Below, piece after piece: positions 25,443 through 38,905 of a stretch of DNA of 64,000 nucleotides; within the stretch, counting starts at the first letter, position 1, and the number at the start of each line of letters is the position of its first letter. Origin of the DNA: Sphingomonas sp. BGYR3 (GTDB lineage: Bacteria; Pseudomonadota; Alphaproteobacteria; Sphingomonadales; Sphingomonadaceae); contig NZ_JANZNT010000001.1 in NCBI RefSeq assembly GCF_025153455.1, forward strand, positions 930,001 through 994,000. The letters run 5' to 3'. The translations under genes were made by a program, and so were the position numbers. The notes beneath the pieces were generated by a model. The model was given only the letters and a program-made list of their open reading frames with translations, was not told the origin of the DNA and made no database searches.

Positions 25443-26723
25443 TCAGGCGGCGGCTGGCGCCCCTGCCTTGGTGTCCAGATACAGCGTCCAGAACGCGGCC
25501 AGTTCGGCCATCGGCGTGCCGTTCAGCGCGGTAAAGCTGGTCTTGGCGGCGGCCATGTCGCCGGCCTGGGCCTGGGCGATGCCCAGACGCAGACGGGTCT
25601 GCGGCTCTTCCACTCCGCCCTTTTGCAGGGCCAGCTGATACAGCTCGACGGCCTTTGCCGCCTGACCCTGGGCCATGAAGCCATTGGCGGCCAGCGCGGC
25701 CAGACGGCCGTTCTGGGCGCTGCGCCCTTCCTTTTCCAGAGACGCCAGCGAGCTGTCGGTGGCAATGCCCTGCTTGGCCGACGCCAGGATGGACTTGGCA
25801 TCGGCGTTGCCCGCCGGGATCTTGCCCGTGCGCTGACCTTCCTCGATCACCGCGACCGCTTCATGGCGCAGGCCAAGCCGCGACGCTTCGTCGGCATAGA
25901 TGATATAATCCGCCTCACCGGCCAGCGCGTTGGTGGCGCGCATCAGGCGGTACAGGTCGATCCGCTGGTTGCGAGCGGCCGGCGTGTCGCCGCTGGCCTG
26001 AGTCTGACGATAGGTCAGCAGCATGGTGCGCCAGTTTTCGGGCTTCGGATAATCGGAAACCAGGCGGCGGATCCACGCATTGGCCGCCTGCGGCTTGTTC
26101 GCTGCCTGCAACTTGCCATAGGCATAGCGGTACCACGTGTCGGGCACCGGCTGGCCGGACGCCTTGGTCGCCTTAACCGCCGTGTCGATTTCGGCAACGC
26201 CGCCCTCGACATCGCCCGAATCGATCAGCGCCGTACCCAGCTTCAGCGGCAGGTTGGGATCGGGATAGCCCAGTTCCCGCGCCTTGCGCAGGAACGGCAG
26301 GGCTTCGGCCGGCTTCTTCTGGTTCAGAGCCGCCATGCCGCGGGAGAAATTATACGCCGCCAGGTTTTCCGGCGTCGTCTTGGGGCTGGTCATCAGATAG
26401 TCCAGCGCCTGGCTGACCCATGCCGGATCCTTCTTCAGCTCGCCGATCTTCAACCGGATCTGCTCGTTGATGAAGCGTTCGTCCTCGTTCGACACAGCCG
26501 CATTGGCCAGCGCGAACTGCGCCTCAGCGGTCGGAATGTCCTTTGCCGTGGCGGCGGTGTCGGCGGCCAGCGCGGGCACCCGGAACGCCTCGGTAATCTT
26601 GGGCGCGGCGGGCTTTGCCTCTTCCTTCTTGTTGCGCTGCGCTTCGACGGGCGCGGTGGTCATGACGGCAGAGGCACCGATCGCCAGAACCGTGGCCAGG
26701 GCGGCCTTCGAAACCAGTTTCAT
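25443..26723 (-). CDS. Exported tetratricopeptide-repeat protein
   Basis: This 426-residue protein has a Sec-type signal peptide (positively charged MKLVSK, a hydrophobic stretch, then VEAQ with likely cleavage near residue 28). The rest is helical repeats of TPR type, for example AAYNFSRGMAALNQKKPAEALPFLRKARELGYPDP and the later ANGFMAQGQAAKAVELYQLALQKGG. It should be periplasmic and act as a protein-binding scaffold. No catalytic motif is visible. It is monocistronic and ends at a hairpin. The precise function is unknown. Confidence 0.8.
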   Translation of the reverse strand: MKLVSKAALATVLAIGASAVMTTAPVEAQRNKKEEAKPAAPKITEAFRVPALAADTAATAKDIPTAEAQFALANAAVSNEDERFINEQIRLKIGELKKDPAWVSQALDYLMTSPKTTPENLAAYNFSRGMAALNQKKPAEALPFLRKARELGYPDPNLPLKLGTALIDSGDVEGGVAEIDTAVKATKASGQPVPDTWYRYAYGKLQAANKPQAANAWIRRLVSDYPKPENWRTMLLTYRQTQASGDTPAARNQRIDLYRLMRATNALAGEADYIIYADEASRLGLRHEAVAVIEEGQRTGKIPAGNADAKSILASAKQGIATDSSLASLEKEGRSAQNGRLAALAANGFMAQGQAAKAVELYQLALQKGGVEEPQTRLRLGIAQAQAGDMAAAKTSFTALNGTPMAELAAFWTLYLDTKAGAPAAA

Positions 26724-26937
26724 CCTGTCAATCTCCTATGGCGCTCCGGCCTGGGGGTGCCGGGGGCTGGGATGCTCTATCGGCCGCTTTCGCGCGGTTC
26801 AAGCGCGGGCGATCACATTCATGCCGTGACGGCGATAGGCTGAACCAAAATTGAATGAACGGCCATTCGGTTCCCTGTCGCGGGCACATTGTTCCGATGC
26901 TTTGACCCGGCGGCGGGTTGGCGTTAGGCGCTGTGCC

Positions 26938-27714
26938 ATGCTTGCCATGATTTCCCCCGCCAAGACGCTGGATTTCGACAGCCCCCTGCCCCACCCCGCC
27001 ACGACCCGCCCGGTCTTTGCCGAACAGGCAGAGGTGACGGCGCGCGGCGCGGCCCGGCTGGGCGCGCCGAAACTGGGCGCGCTGATGCACATTTCCGACA
27101 AGCTGGCCCGGCTGAACGCCGAACGGTTCCGCGACTTTGCCGACGCACCGGAGCGTCCCGCGCTGTTTGCCTTTGCCGGCGATGTCTATCGCGGGTTCGA
27201 GGCGAAGTCGCTGGAGCCGGAGGCGGTCGGCTTTGCCCAGGATCATGTCCGCATCCTGTCCGGTCTGTACGGCCTGCTGCGCCCGCTGGATGCGATGCGG
27301 CCCTATCGCCTCGAAATGGGCACCCGCTGGGCGCCGGGCCGGTCAAAGGACCTTTATGCCCTGTGGGGCGACCGCGTGGCGGAACAGATCGCCGCGGACG
27401 CAGCGGCGGTGGACAGCGATGTGGTGCTCAACCTCGCCAGCCAGGAATATTGGAAAGTGGCCGAGGGGCGCCTGCCCGGCCATCTGCGCGTTATCACCGT
27501 GGATTTCCGGGAAGACGGCCCGGACGGCCCGCGCTTCATCAGCTTCAATGCAAAGGTCGCACGCGGCCTGATGGCCCGCTGGATGTGCGAACATCGCATC
27601 ACCGATGCCGATGCGCTGAAATCCTTTGACCTTGACGGGTATCGCTTCGTCGCCGGCGACAGCAGCGACGATGTTTGGCGGTTCCAGCGCACGCGCCGGG
27701 CAGAGGCGGCATGA
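26938..27714 (+). CDS. yaaA: YaaA family protein (peroxide stress response)
   Basis: This 258-residue protein has the same length as E. coli YaaA, a DUF328/UPF0246 protein that limits intracellular iron and oxidative DNA damage under peroxide stress. Signature runs visible are MISPAKTLDF at the start, HISDKLARLNAERF, ALFAFAGDVYRG, ILSGLYGLLRPLD and NLASQEYWK. The start at 26938 gives the usual N-terminus; an internal ATG three codons later is the alternative. The downstream SDR gene overlaps its stop by 4 bases. Confidence 0.93.
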   Translation: MLAMISPAKTLDFDSPLPHPATTRPVFAEQAEVTARGAARLGAPKLGALMHISDKLARLNAERFRDFADAPERPALFAFAGDVYRGFEAKSLEPEAVGFAQDHVRILSGLYGLLRPLDAMRPYRLEMGTRWAPGRSKDLYALWGDRVAEQIAADAAAVDSDVVLNLASQEYWKVAEGRLPGHLRVITVDFREDGPDGPRFISFNAKVARGLMARWMCEHRITDADALKSFDLDGYRFVAGDSSDDVWRFQRTRRAEAA

Positions 27715-28406
27715 GCATCGCGGTCGTCATCGGCGCATCGGGCGGCATCGGCGGCGCGATCGAAGCGGCGCTGAAGGAAGAGGGCAGCCATGCCCATGTC
27801 ATCGGCCTGGCCCGGTCGCGCAGCGGGCCGGATCACCTCGACCTGCTGGACGAGGGCAGCATCGCCGCCGCCGCCGAACGGGTAAAGGCGATCGGCGCAC
27901 CGGACCTGGTGTTCGTCGCCACCGGCATGTTGAGCGAGGGGGAGCGCGGCCCGGAAAAGGCGATACGCGACCTGAACGCCGAATGGCTGGCGCGCGTTTA
28001 TGCCATCAACACCATCGGCCCGGCGCTGGTCGCCAAGCATTTCCTGCCGCTGTTGCCCCGCGAAGGGCGCCCGGTCTTTGCCGCCCTGTCCGCCCGCGTC
28101 GGATCGATCGGCGATAACCGGCTGGGCGGCTGGCACGGCTATCGCGCGTCAAAGGCGGCTCTGAACATGATGATCCGCAATTTCGCGATCGAGGCGAAGC
28201 GGCGCAGCGAACGCAGCGTCGTGGTCGGCCTGCACCCCGGCACGGTGGACACCGGCCTGTCACGGCCGTTCCAGGGCAATGTCGCGCCGGGTAAGCTGTT
28301 CGATCCCGAACGCGCGGCGCTTCAGCTGCTGGACGTGATCGACGGCCTGAAACCGCAGGACAGCGGCAAGTGCTTTGCCTGGGACGGGGCCGAAATCCCG
28401 TTCTGA
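27711..28406 (+). CDS. Short-chain dehydrogenase/reductase
   Basis: This 231-residue protein is an SDR: a glycine-rich nucleotide-binding motif GASGGIG near the N-terminus and the catalytic Tyr-x-x-x-Lys in YRASKAALN, with a preceding LSARVGSIGDN strand carrying the serine. It resembles the CsgA/C-factor-like subgroup, whose substrates are mostly unknown. The ATG overlaps the yaaA stop (ATGA), so it is translationally coupled. A redox role is clear; the substrate is not. Confidence 0.88.
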   Translation: MSIAVVIGASGGIGGAIEAALKEEGSHAHVIGLARSRSGPDHLDLLDEGSIAAAAERVKAIGAPDLVFVATGMLSEGERGPEKAIRDLNAEWLARVYAINTIGPALVAKHFLPLLPREGRPVFAALSARVGSIGDNRLGGWHGYRASKAALNMMIRNFAIEAKRRSERSVVVGLHPGTVDTGLSRPFQGNVAPGKLFDPERAALQLLDVIDGLKPQDSGKCFAWDGAEIPF

Positions 28407-28483
28407 TCGCGGCGGGCGCCCGCCATCCGCCGTCCGCGCATCCCCGGCCCGTCCGGCGATGCCGCCCCCTTACGTCCCGGCGC

Positions 28484-28512
28484 TTGGCATGGGCGCGTTG
28501 GGGGTCTAAGAC
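28484..28512 (+). promoter_or_regulatory. Possible sigma-70-type promoter upstream of gyrA
   Basis: TTGGCA at 28484-28489 and TAAGAC at 28507-28512 are separated by 17 bases and end 36 bases before the gyrA start. The match is moderate and based on sequence alone. Confidence 0.35.
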
Positions 28513-28548
28513 GGTCATTGAACCGAAACATCCCGAAAGTGTCGCAAA

Positions 28549-31316
<2,768 letters not shown>

Positions 31317-31320
<4 letters not shown>

Positions 31321-31658
31321 CGCACCCGACCACGGCGTACAAGGTGCTGACGGCGTCGCAGATGGCGGCGCTGGCCGAAAACCGGTTCGACGGCGCGCCG
31401 ATCGACATTACCGACGGCTATATCCACCTATCGACCGACGATCAGGTCACGGAAACGGTGGACCGGCATTTTGCGGGCCAGACGCATCTGTGGATCGCCG
31501 CGGTCGACCTGTCCGCGCTCGGCAGCGCAATTCGGTGGGAGGAATCGCGCGGCGGCGCGCTGTTCCCGCACCTCTATGGCCGGTTGACCCACGCCCCGGT
31601 GCTGGCCGCCGCCCCGCTGCGTCGCGGTGCGGATGGCCGGGTGATCCTGCCCGCCTGA
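31317..31658 (+). CDS. DUF952 domain protein
   Basis: This 113-residue protein matches the DUF952 family: [10 protein letters not shown] at the start, then [22 protein letters not shown] and the C-terminal [12 protein letters not shown]. The family fold is related to glutathione-S-transferase-independent small enzymes of unknown activity, and the conserved His in IHLS suggests a binding site. It starts with a GTG that overlaps the gyrA stop (GTGA), so it is expressed with gyrA. No function is assigned. Confidence 0.85.
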
Positions 31659-31729
31659 TGCCCCGCCCGGCCTGACCTGCGCCTGGCCGACCGCCGCATC
31701 CGGGAACCATCGGCGCCTGATACGAAAAA

Positions 31730-31758
31730 CGACCCGGTGCCGCGTGGGCACCGGGTCG
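31730..31758 (-). terminator. Bidirectional terminator between the gyrA operon and katG
   Basis: A perfect 12-bp stem (31730-31741 with 31747-31758) with a 5-base loop lies between convergent genes. On the minus strand it is followed by TTTTT (A-run at 31725-31729), so it is a strong terminator for katG. On the plus strand it is followed by CTTTC. Confidence 0.8.
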
Positions 31759-31780
31759 CTTTCAATCGCCGTCCGCTGGA

Positions 31781-34021
<2,241 letters not shown>

Positions 34022-34211
34022 TCATCAAGATCGTGCGGGCCGCTGACGAGGTCCAATCAGGAAATCGCATCAGAGTAATCGAACATCGTCGATCAGCCGG
34101 CGGCACGAGTCTCGCTGGGTTGCAAGGCTGCGCCTCGAACATGACGGCTGCAAGTCCGGCTGAGGCAGGGACTATCAAAATGGCGATATTCGCATTATCT
34201 GCGCGCCGATC

Positions 34212-35540
34212 ATGGCAACCATCCTTCCCGAGCCGCCCCGCGTGGGCATGGTGTCGCTCGGCTGTCCCAAGAACCTTGTCGACAGCGAACGCATCCTGAC
34301 CAAATTGCGCAGCGATGGCTATCAGCTCTCGCCCGATTACGCGGGCGCGGACGTTGTGCTGGTCAACACCTGCGGCTTTCTGGACAGCGCGAAGGAAGAA
34401 TCGCTGGAGGCGATCGGCGAGGCGCTGGCCGAAAACGGCCGGGTCATCGTAACCGGTTGCATGGGCAAGGAAGCTGACGTGATCCGCGACCGGTTCCCCA
34501 ACGTGCTGGCGATCACGGGCGCGCACGAATATGAACAGGTGGTCGGCGCGGTGCATCAGGCCGCACCGATGCCGCCCTCTCCCTTCGTCAACCTGGTGCC
34601 CGAACAGGGGCTGAAGCTTACGCCGCGGCACTACAGCTATCTGAAGATTTCAGAGGGCTGCAACCACCGCTGCGCCTTCTGCATCATTCCGTCGCTCCGC
34701 GGCGATCTGGTCAGCCGGCGGCCCGACGCGATCCTGCGCGAGGCGGAAAAGCTGGTCGCGGCCGGGACGCGCGAACTGCTGGTCATCAGCCAGGATACCT
34801 CTGCCTATGGCGTGGATATCCGAAAGGAACCGCGCGCGTGGAAGGGGCGCGACGTGGTGCCCCACATGACCGATCTGGCCCGCGAACTGGGCCAGCTGGG
34901 GGCATGGGTGCGGCTGCACTATGTCTATCCCTATCCCCATGTCGATCAGGTCATCCCGCTGATGGCCGAGGGGCTGGTGCTCCCCTATCTCGACATTCCG
35001 TTTCAGCATGCCAGCCCGTCGGTGCTGCGCGCGATGCGCCGCCCGGCGAACGAGGCAAAGGTGCTGGAGCGCATCCGCGGATGGCGGGAAATCTGCCCGG
35101 ACATCGCGATCCGGTCCACCTTCGTCGTCGGCTTTCCCGGCGAGACGGAGGCGGATTTCGAATATCTGATGGAATGGCTGGCCGAGGCGCGGCTGGACCG
35201 GGTCGGCGCATTCCGGTTCGAACCCGTTGCCGGTGCGGCGGCGAACGACCTGCCCGATCCGGTGCCGGAAGCGGTCAAGGAAGAACGCTATGCCCGCCTG
35301 ATGGAACTGACGGCGCGCATTTCGTCGGAAAAGCTGGCGGCAAAGGTCGGGCGGACGCTGGACGTCATCATCGACGCGGTGGACGAAGATGGCGGCGCGA
35401 CGGGCCGGTCGATGGCGGACGCGCCGGAAATCGACGGCGAGGTATTCCTGCGCGATGCAGCCCATTTGACCGTCGGCGATATTGTGCCCGTCACGATCGA
35501 GGACGCCGACGATCACGATCTGTACGGCGTGCCTGCCTGA
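34212..35540 (+). CDS. rimO: Ribosomal protein S12 methylthiotransferase
   Basis: RimO adds a methylthio group to the conserved aspartate of ribosomal protein S12. The 442-residue protein has the N-terminal methylthiotransferase domain with cysteines in SLGCPKN, NTCGF and TGCMGK, the radical-SAM cluster CNHRCAFC, and a C-terminal TRAM domain. [12 protein letters not shown] is the RimO rather than MiaB form. The ATG at 34212 leaves a short normal N-terminus. It is monocistronic as far as can be seen, divergent from katG. Confidence 0.95.
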   Translation: MATILPEPPRVGMVSLGCPKNLVDSERILTKLRSDGYQLSPDYAGADVVLVNTCGFLDSAKEESLEAIGEALAENGRVIVTGCMGKEADVIRDRFPNVLAITGAHEYEQVVGAVHQAAPMPPSPFVNLVPEQGLKLTPRHYSYLKISEGCNHRCAFCIIPSLRGDLVSRRPDAILREAEKLVAAGTRELLVISQDTSAYGVDIRKEPRAWKGRDVVPHMTDLARELGQLGAWVRLHYVYPYPHVDQVIPLMAEGLVLPYLDIPFQHASPSVLRAMRRPANEAKVLERIRGWREICPDIAIRSTFVVGFPGETEADFEYLMEWLAEARLDRVGAFRFEPVAGAAANDLPDPVPEAVKEERYARLMELTARISSEKLAAKVGRTLDVIIDAVDEDGGATGRSMADAPEIDGEVFLRDAAHLTVGDIVPVTIEDADDHDLYGVPA

Positions 35541-35644
35541 ACCAACTTCCCCCTTACTTTCGGCGGGAAATGGCTTAGCGTTCCGGGTGCAGGGGGGCTG
35601 CACCCGTTCGAGTCGCGGCCGGACAGTTGGGGGGAGGATGCGAT

Positions 35645-36226
35645 ATGACCGTTAAACTGCGCTGGGCCGCATGGCTGACCGCCATCGCATCGCCGATGCT
35701 GCTGGGTCAGAGCGGCGGGCCAGAGGCGACCCTGTACCGCGACCTTGGCTATCGCGGACCGGCTGTCGCGGTTCAGGAGGCACAGCCCAATCTGCGCCTG
35801 TCCTGGCCGGTGACCAGCATCCGCGTGACGCGCGGCCGATGGCAGCTGTGCGCAGAACCCAACTATCGCGGCACCTGCATCACCGTTGACCGCAGCGAAC
35901 CGAACATCGCCGGGCGGCTGGGGCCGCGCAGCGCGCTGCAATCCATGCGGCCCATGGGTGGCGGCGGAGGTGGCGGCGGCGGCGACACCGGCAATCCCGG
36001 CCCGTCGCTGCGCGGCATGGCATCGGAATTCTTCCCCGCCCCGCGCCGGTTCGGCGAACGCATCCCGGCCTGTGCGCGCGGCAGCGCCACGACGCAGTGC
36101 GCAGCGACTACGGCCGACACATTCTGCCGCCAACGCGGCTGGACCGGATCAGCGCGTGAGGCGCTGGAAACCGTCAGCCGCCGGGTGATGCTGGCGGACG
36201 TGCTGTGCACGCGGACCGGATACTGA
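35645..36226 (+). CDS. Exported beta/gamma-crystallin-like protein
   Basis: This 193-residue protein begins with a signal-peptide-like stretch (MTVKLRWAAWLTAIASPMLLGQ). It is followed by a domain with the Greek-key features of beta/gamma-crystallins: ATLYRDLGYRGPAVAV, then WQLCAEPNYRGTCITV. A glycine-rich linker of nine Gly (about residues 105-113) joins a C-terminal part with paired cysteines (CARG, CAATTADTFCRQRGW, VLCTR). The ATG at 35645 has a strong GGGGGAGG element upstream. It is likely periplasmic or outer-surface. The function is unknown. The next gene, also exported, follows after 30 bp. Confidence 0.75.
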   Translation: MTVKLRWAAWLTAIASPMLLGQSGGPEATLYRDLGYRGPAVAVQEAQPNLRLSWPVTSIRVTRGRWQLCAEPNYRGTCITVDRSEPNIAGRLGPRSALQSMRPMGGGGGGGGGDTGNPGPSLRGMASEFFPAPRRFGERIPACARGSATTQCAATTADTFCRQRGWTGSAREALETVSRRVMLADVLCTRTGY

Positions 36227-36256
36227 CCTGAACCATCCTTGGGGGGAGGAGTGACC

Positions 36257-36577
36257 ATGAAACTGCGGATCATCGCGGCGCTAGCGGGCATGGGGATGCT
36301 GGCCGGATGTATGCAGCCGATCGGCACGCCGGGCGGCAGCAGCTTTTACGAATGCAGTCAGGGCACGCGCCTGCGCGTCGATTATCGCGATCGGGGCGCG
36401 ATCGTGCGGGTCAACGACAGCCAGACCATCGTGATGCGCGCCGCCGCCTCGCTTCAGGGCGAAAGCTATGAAGGTCTGGCCGGTCAGCGGCTCCAGCGGA
36501 ACGGCAGCAGTGTTCAGTGGAACACGGCCGCCCGCACCGCACCCGAAACCTGTCGGCAAATCGCAGTCCCGCGCTGA
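36257..36577 (+). CDS. MliC-like lipoprotein
   Basis: This 106-residue protein has a lipoprotein signal with lipobox LAGC (Cys18). The mature part resembles the membrane-bound lysozyme inhibitor MliC/PliC fold: FYECSQGTRLRVDYRDRGAIVRV, then an SYEG segment and LQRNGSSVQW. Such proteins protect the cell wall from host or competitor lysozyme. The SD GGGGAGGAG stands just before the start at 36257. It probably forms an operon with the upstream exported protein. Confidence 0.75.
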   Translation: MKLRIIAALAGMGMLAGCMQPIGTPGGSSFYECSQGTRLRVDYRDRGAIVRVNDSQTIVMRAAASLQGESYEGLAGQRLQRNGSSVQWNTAARTAPETCRQIAVPR

Positions 36578-36615
36578 TCTGGCCAAAATCGGTCATCCAT
36601 CCTAGCTAAAGCGGG

Positions 36616-38001
36616 ATGACCGATTTCAACGCCCTGCTGCAGCCCGATCGCGGCCAGCCCGCCCGCACCATCCATGTCGTCCGACCGGAGGCCTGGGACG
36701 CCTGGCTGTCGGCCCAGCCGCCGCGCATCCGCGCCACCGTCGCCGCGCATCGGCTGGCCGGAAAGCCGGGCAATCGCGCCGTCCTGCCCGGCGAGGGAGC
36801 AGAGGACTGGTCGATGCTGCTGGTCTGTGACGAGGCGGAAACATCGCCCTGGCGCATCGCGTCGCTGGGCGAACAGTTGCCGGAGGGCAGCTATCGCCTG
36901 GCCGATGGCGAACCGGGCGCGGCGATGCTCGGCTGGGCGCTCGCCCAGCACCGGTTCGACGCCTATCGAAAGGACCCCGCCCCCGCCGGTCCCCGCGTCC
37001 TGTTGACCGGCGAACCCGCCCGGATCGCTGAGACGGTTGCGCTGGCCGAGGCGGTGGCCATGGTCCGCGATCTGGTCAACACGCCCGCCGCCGACCTTGG
37101 CCCGGCGGAACTGGAATCGGCGACGCGCGCGCTGGCCGACCGGCATGGCGCCAGCGTCACGGTGACGCAGGGGATCGATCTGGAACGCGGTTATCCGATG
37201 ATCCATGCCGTCGGTCAGGCGGCGGCGCGTGGCCGTGAGCCGCGCCTCATTGAGCTGGAATGGGGCAATCCCGCCCATCCGCGCATCGCCGTGATCGGCA
37301 AGGGCGTGGTGTTCGATTCGGGCGGCCTCAATATCAAACCGGGCAGCGCGATGGCGCTGATGAAAAAGGATATGGGCGGTGCCGCCCATGCGCTGGCGCT
37401 GGCCACGCTGATCCTTAGCCAGCGGCTGCCCGTGCGCCTGCACCTGCTGATCCCGGCGGTGGAAAACGCGATAGCGGGCAATGCCTTCCGCCCAGGCGAC
37501 GTCCTGAAAACGCGCAAGGGGATTACAGTCGAAAACACCAATACCGATGCCGAGGGTCGGCTGATCCTGGGCGATGCGCTGGTCCGGGCGGCGGAGGGCG
37601 AACCGGTGCTGATGCTGGATTTTGCGACGCTGACCGGCGCGGCGCGCGTGGCGCTGGGGCCGGATTTGCCCGCCACCTTCGTCAATGACGATGCGCTGGC
37701 GGCGGATCTGATGGCGGCGGCGGGTACCGCGCACGACCCGCTATGGCGACTGCCGCTATGGGACGGGTATGACGAGATGCTGCGGTCCGACATTGCCGAC
37801 ATGGTCAATGCGCCGGAAGGCGGCATGGCCGGGGCGGTCACCGCCGCGCTGTTCCTGCGGCGCTTTGTCCCCGCCACCATCCCCTGGGCGCATCTCGACA
37901 CCTTTGCCTGGCGCCCCGCCCCCCGCCCCGGCCGGCCAAAGGGCGGGGAGGCACTGGGCCTGCGGGCCGCATGGACCATGCTGAAGGGGCGGTTCGGCTG
38001 A
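36616..38001 (+). CDS. Leucyl aminopeptidase family (M17) protein
   Basis: This 461-residue cytosolic metallopeptidase removes N-terminal residues from peptides. The M17 signature NTDAEGRL is present, along with the metal-binding lysine and aspartate in GKGVVFDSGGLNIKP and MKKDMGGAAHA. It is somewhat shorter than PepA (about 500 residues) and lacks the PepA N-terminal DNA-binding features, so it is nearer to the PepB-like or sphingomonad-type enzymes. It starts 38 bases after the lipoprotein gene and is convergent with tpiA. Confidence 0.92.
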   Translation: MTDFNALLQPDRGQPARTIHVVRPEAWDAWLSAQPPRIRATVAAHRLAGKPGNRAVLPGEGAEDWSMLLVCDEAETSPWRIASLGEQLPEGSYRLADGEPGAAMLGWALAQHRFDAYRKDPAPAGPRVLLTGEPARIAETVALAEAVAMVRDLVNTPAADLGPAELESATRALADRHGASVTVTQGIDLERGYPMIHAVGQAAARGREPRLIELEWGNPAHPRIAVIGKGVVFDSGGLNIKPGSAMALMKKDMGGAAHALALATLILSQRLPVRLHLLIPAVENAIAGNAFRPGDVLKTRKGITVENTNTDAEGRLILGDALVRAAEGEPVLMLDFATLTGAARVALGPDLPATFVNDDALAADLMAAAGTAHDPLWRLPLWDGYDEMLRSDIADMVNAPEGGMAGAVTAALFLRRFVPATIPWAHLDTFAWRPAPRPGRPKGGEALGLRAAWTMLKGRFG

Positions 38002-38025
38002 CCGCCCCGGTCGGGGATCAGCGGG

Positions 38026-38772
38026 TCACAGCGCCGCCGCCGCCTCGATGATCGGCACGAACTTTTCGGCGGTCAGGCTGGCCCCGCCGACCAGTGCGCC
38101 GTCGACATTCTCCACCGCCAGCAGGCTCGCGGCATTGGCGCCCGTCACCGACCCGCCATACAGGATGCGGATGGTGTCGGCCGCATCGCCGACCATCTGG
38201 CGCAGCTTGGCGCGGGCGATGGCGTGGATGCTCGCGATCTGATCCGTGGTCGGCGTCCGGCCGGTGCCGATCGCCCAGCGCGGCTCATAGGCCAGCGTAA
38301 ACCAGCTGCCGTCCGCGCCCTCCGGCACCGATTTCTCGATCTGCGCCTGCACCACGCGCTCGGCGCGGCCCGCATCCCGCTCCGCCTCAGTCTCGCCGCA
38401 GCACAGGATCACGGACAGGCCGTGGCGACGCGCCGCCGCCGCCTTTGCCCAGGCATCGTGGCTCGTCTCGTTCTGATCCGCGCGGCGTTCGCTATGCCCG
38501 ACGATCACGGTGCGCGCCCCGATTTCGGCCAGCATCGCAGCGGAGATGCAGCCGGTATGCGCGCCCCTGTCATTCTCATGACAATCCTGCGCACCGATGG
38601 TCAGTGCCGGCGCGGCGGCCACAGCCGCCTCGATCAGGGTAAAGGGCAGGCACAGCGCGACGTCCACATTCGTATGCAACGCCGAAGCCGATGCGATCCC
38701 CGTCACCTGGGGCAGGTCGCCCTTCATCCCGAACATCTTCCAGTTGCCGGCCACCAGCTTGCGTCGCGTCAT
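38026..38772 (-). CDS. tpiA: Triose-phosphate isomerase
   Basis: TpiA interconverts dihydroxyacetone phosphate and glyceraldehyde 3-phosphate in glycolysis. The 248-residue protein has the catalytic lysine in GNWKM, the histidine in GHSERR, the glutamate in AYEPRWAIGTG and the phosphate loop LYGGSV. The ATG at 38772 gives the standard N-terminus; GTG and TTG codons three and two codons earlier are less likely. It is divergent from ppiD. Confidence 0.97.
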   Translation of the reverse strand: MTRRKLVAGNWKMFGMKGDLPQVTGIASASALHTNVDVALCLPFTLIEAAVAAAPALTIGAQDCHENDRGAHTGCISAAMLAEIGARTVIVGHSERRADQNETSHDAWAKAAAARRHGLSVILCCGETEAERDAGRAERVVQAQIEKSVPEGADGSWFTLAYEPRWAIGTGRTPTTDQIASIHAIARAKLRQMVGDAADTIRILYGGSVTGANAASLLAVENVDGALVGGASLTAEKFVPIIEAAAAL

Positions 38773-38905
38773 CGTCACCAAACCCCCTTACGCACGTGAT
38801 TGCCGACCGCGATAGCGCCCCCCGCGTTGCGCGCAACCTTGAAGGCGGCGGAAACTGCGCCTAGAGCCTGCGGCGGTTCCCTGGCTATACGATTGGTACG
38901 CCTCC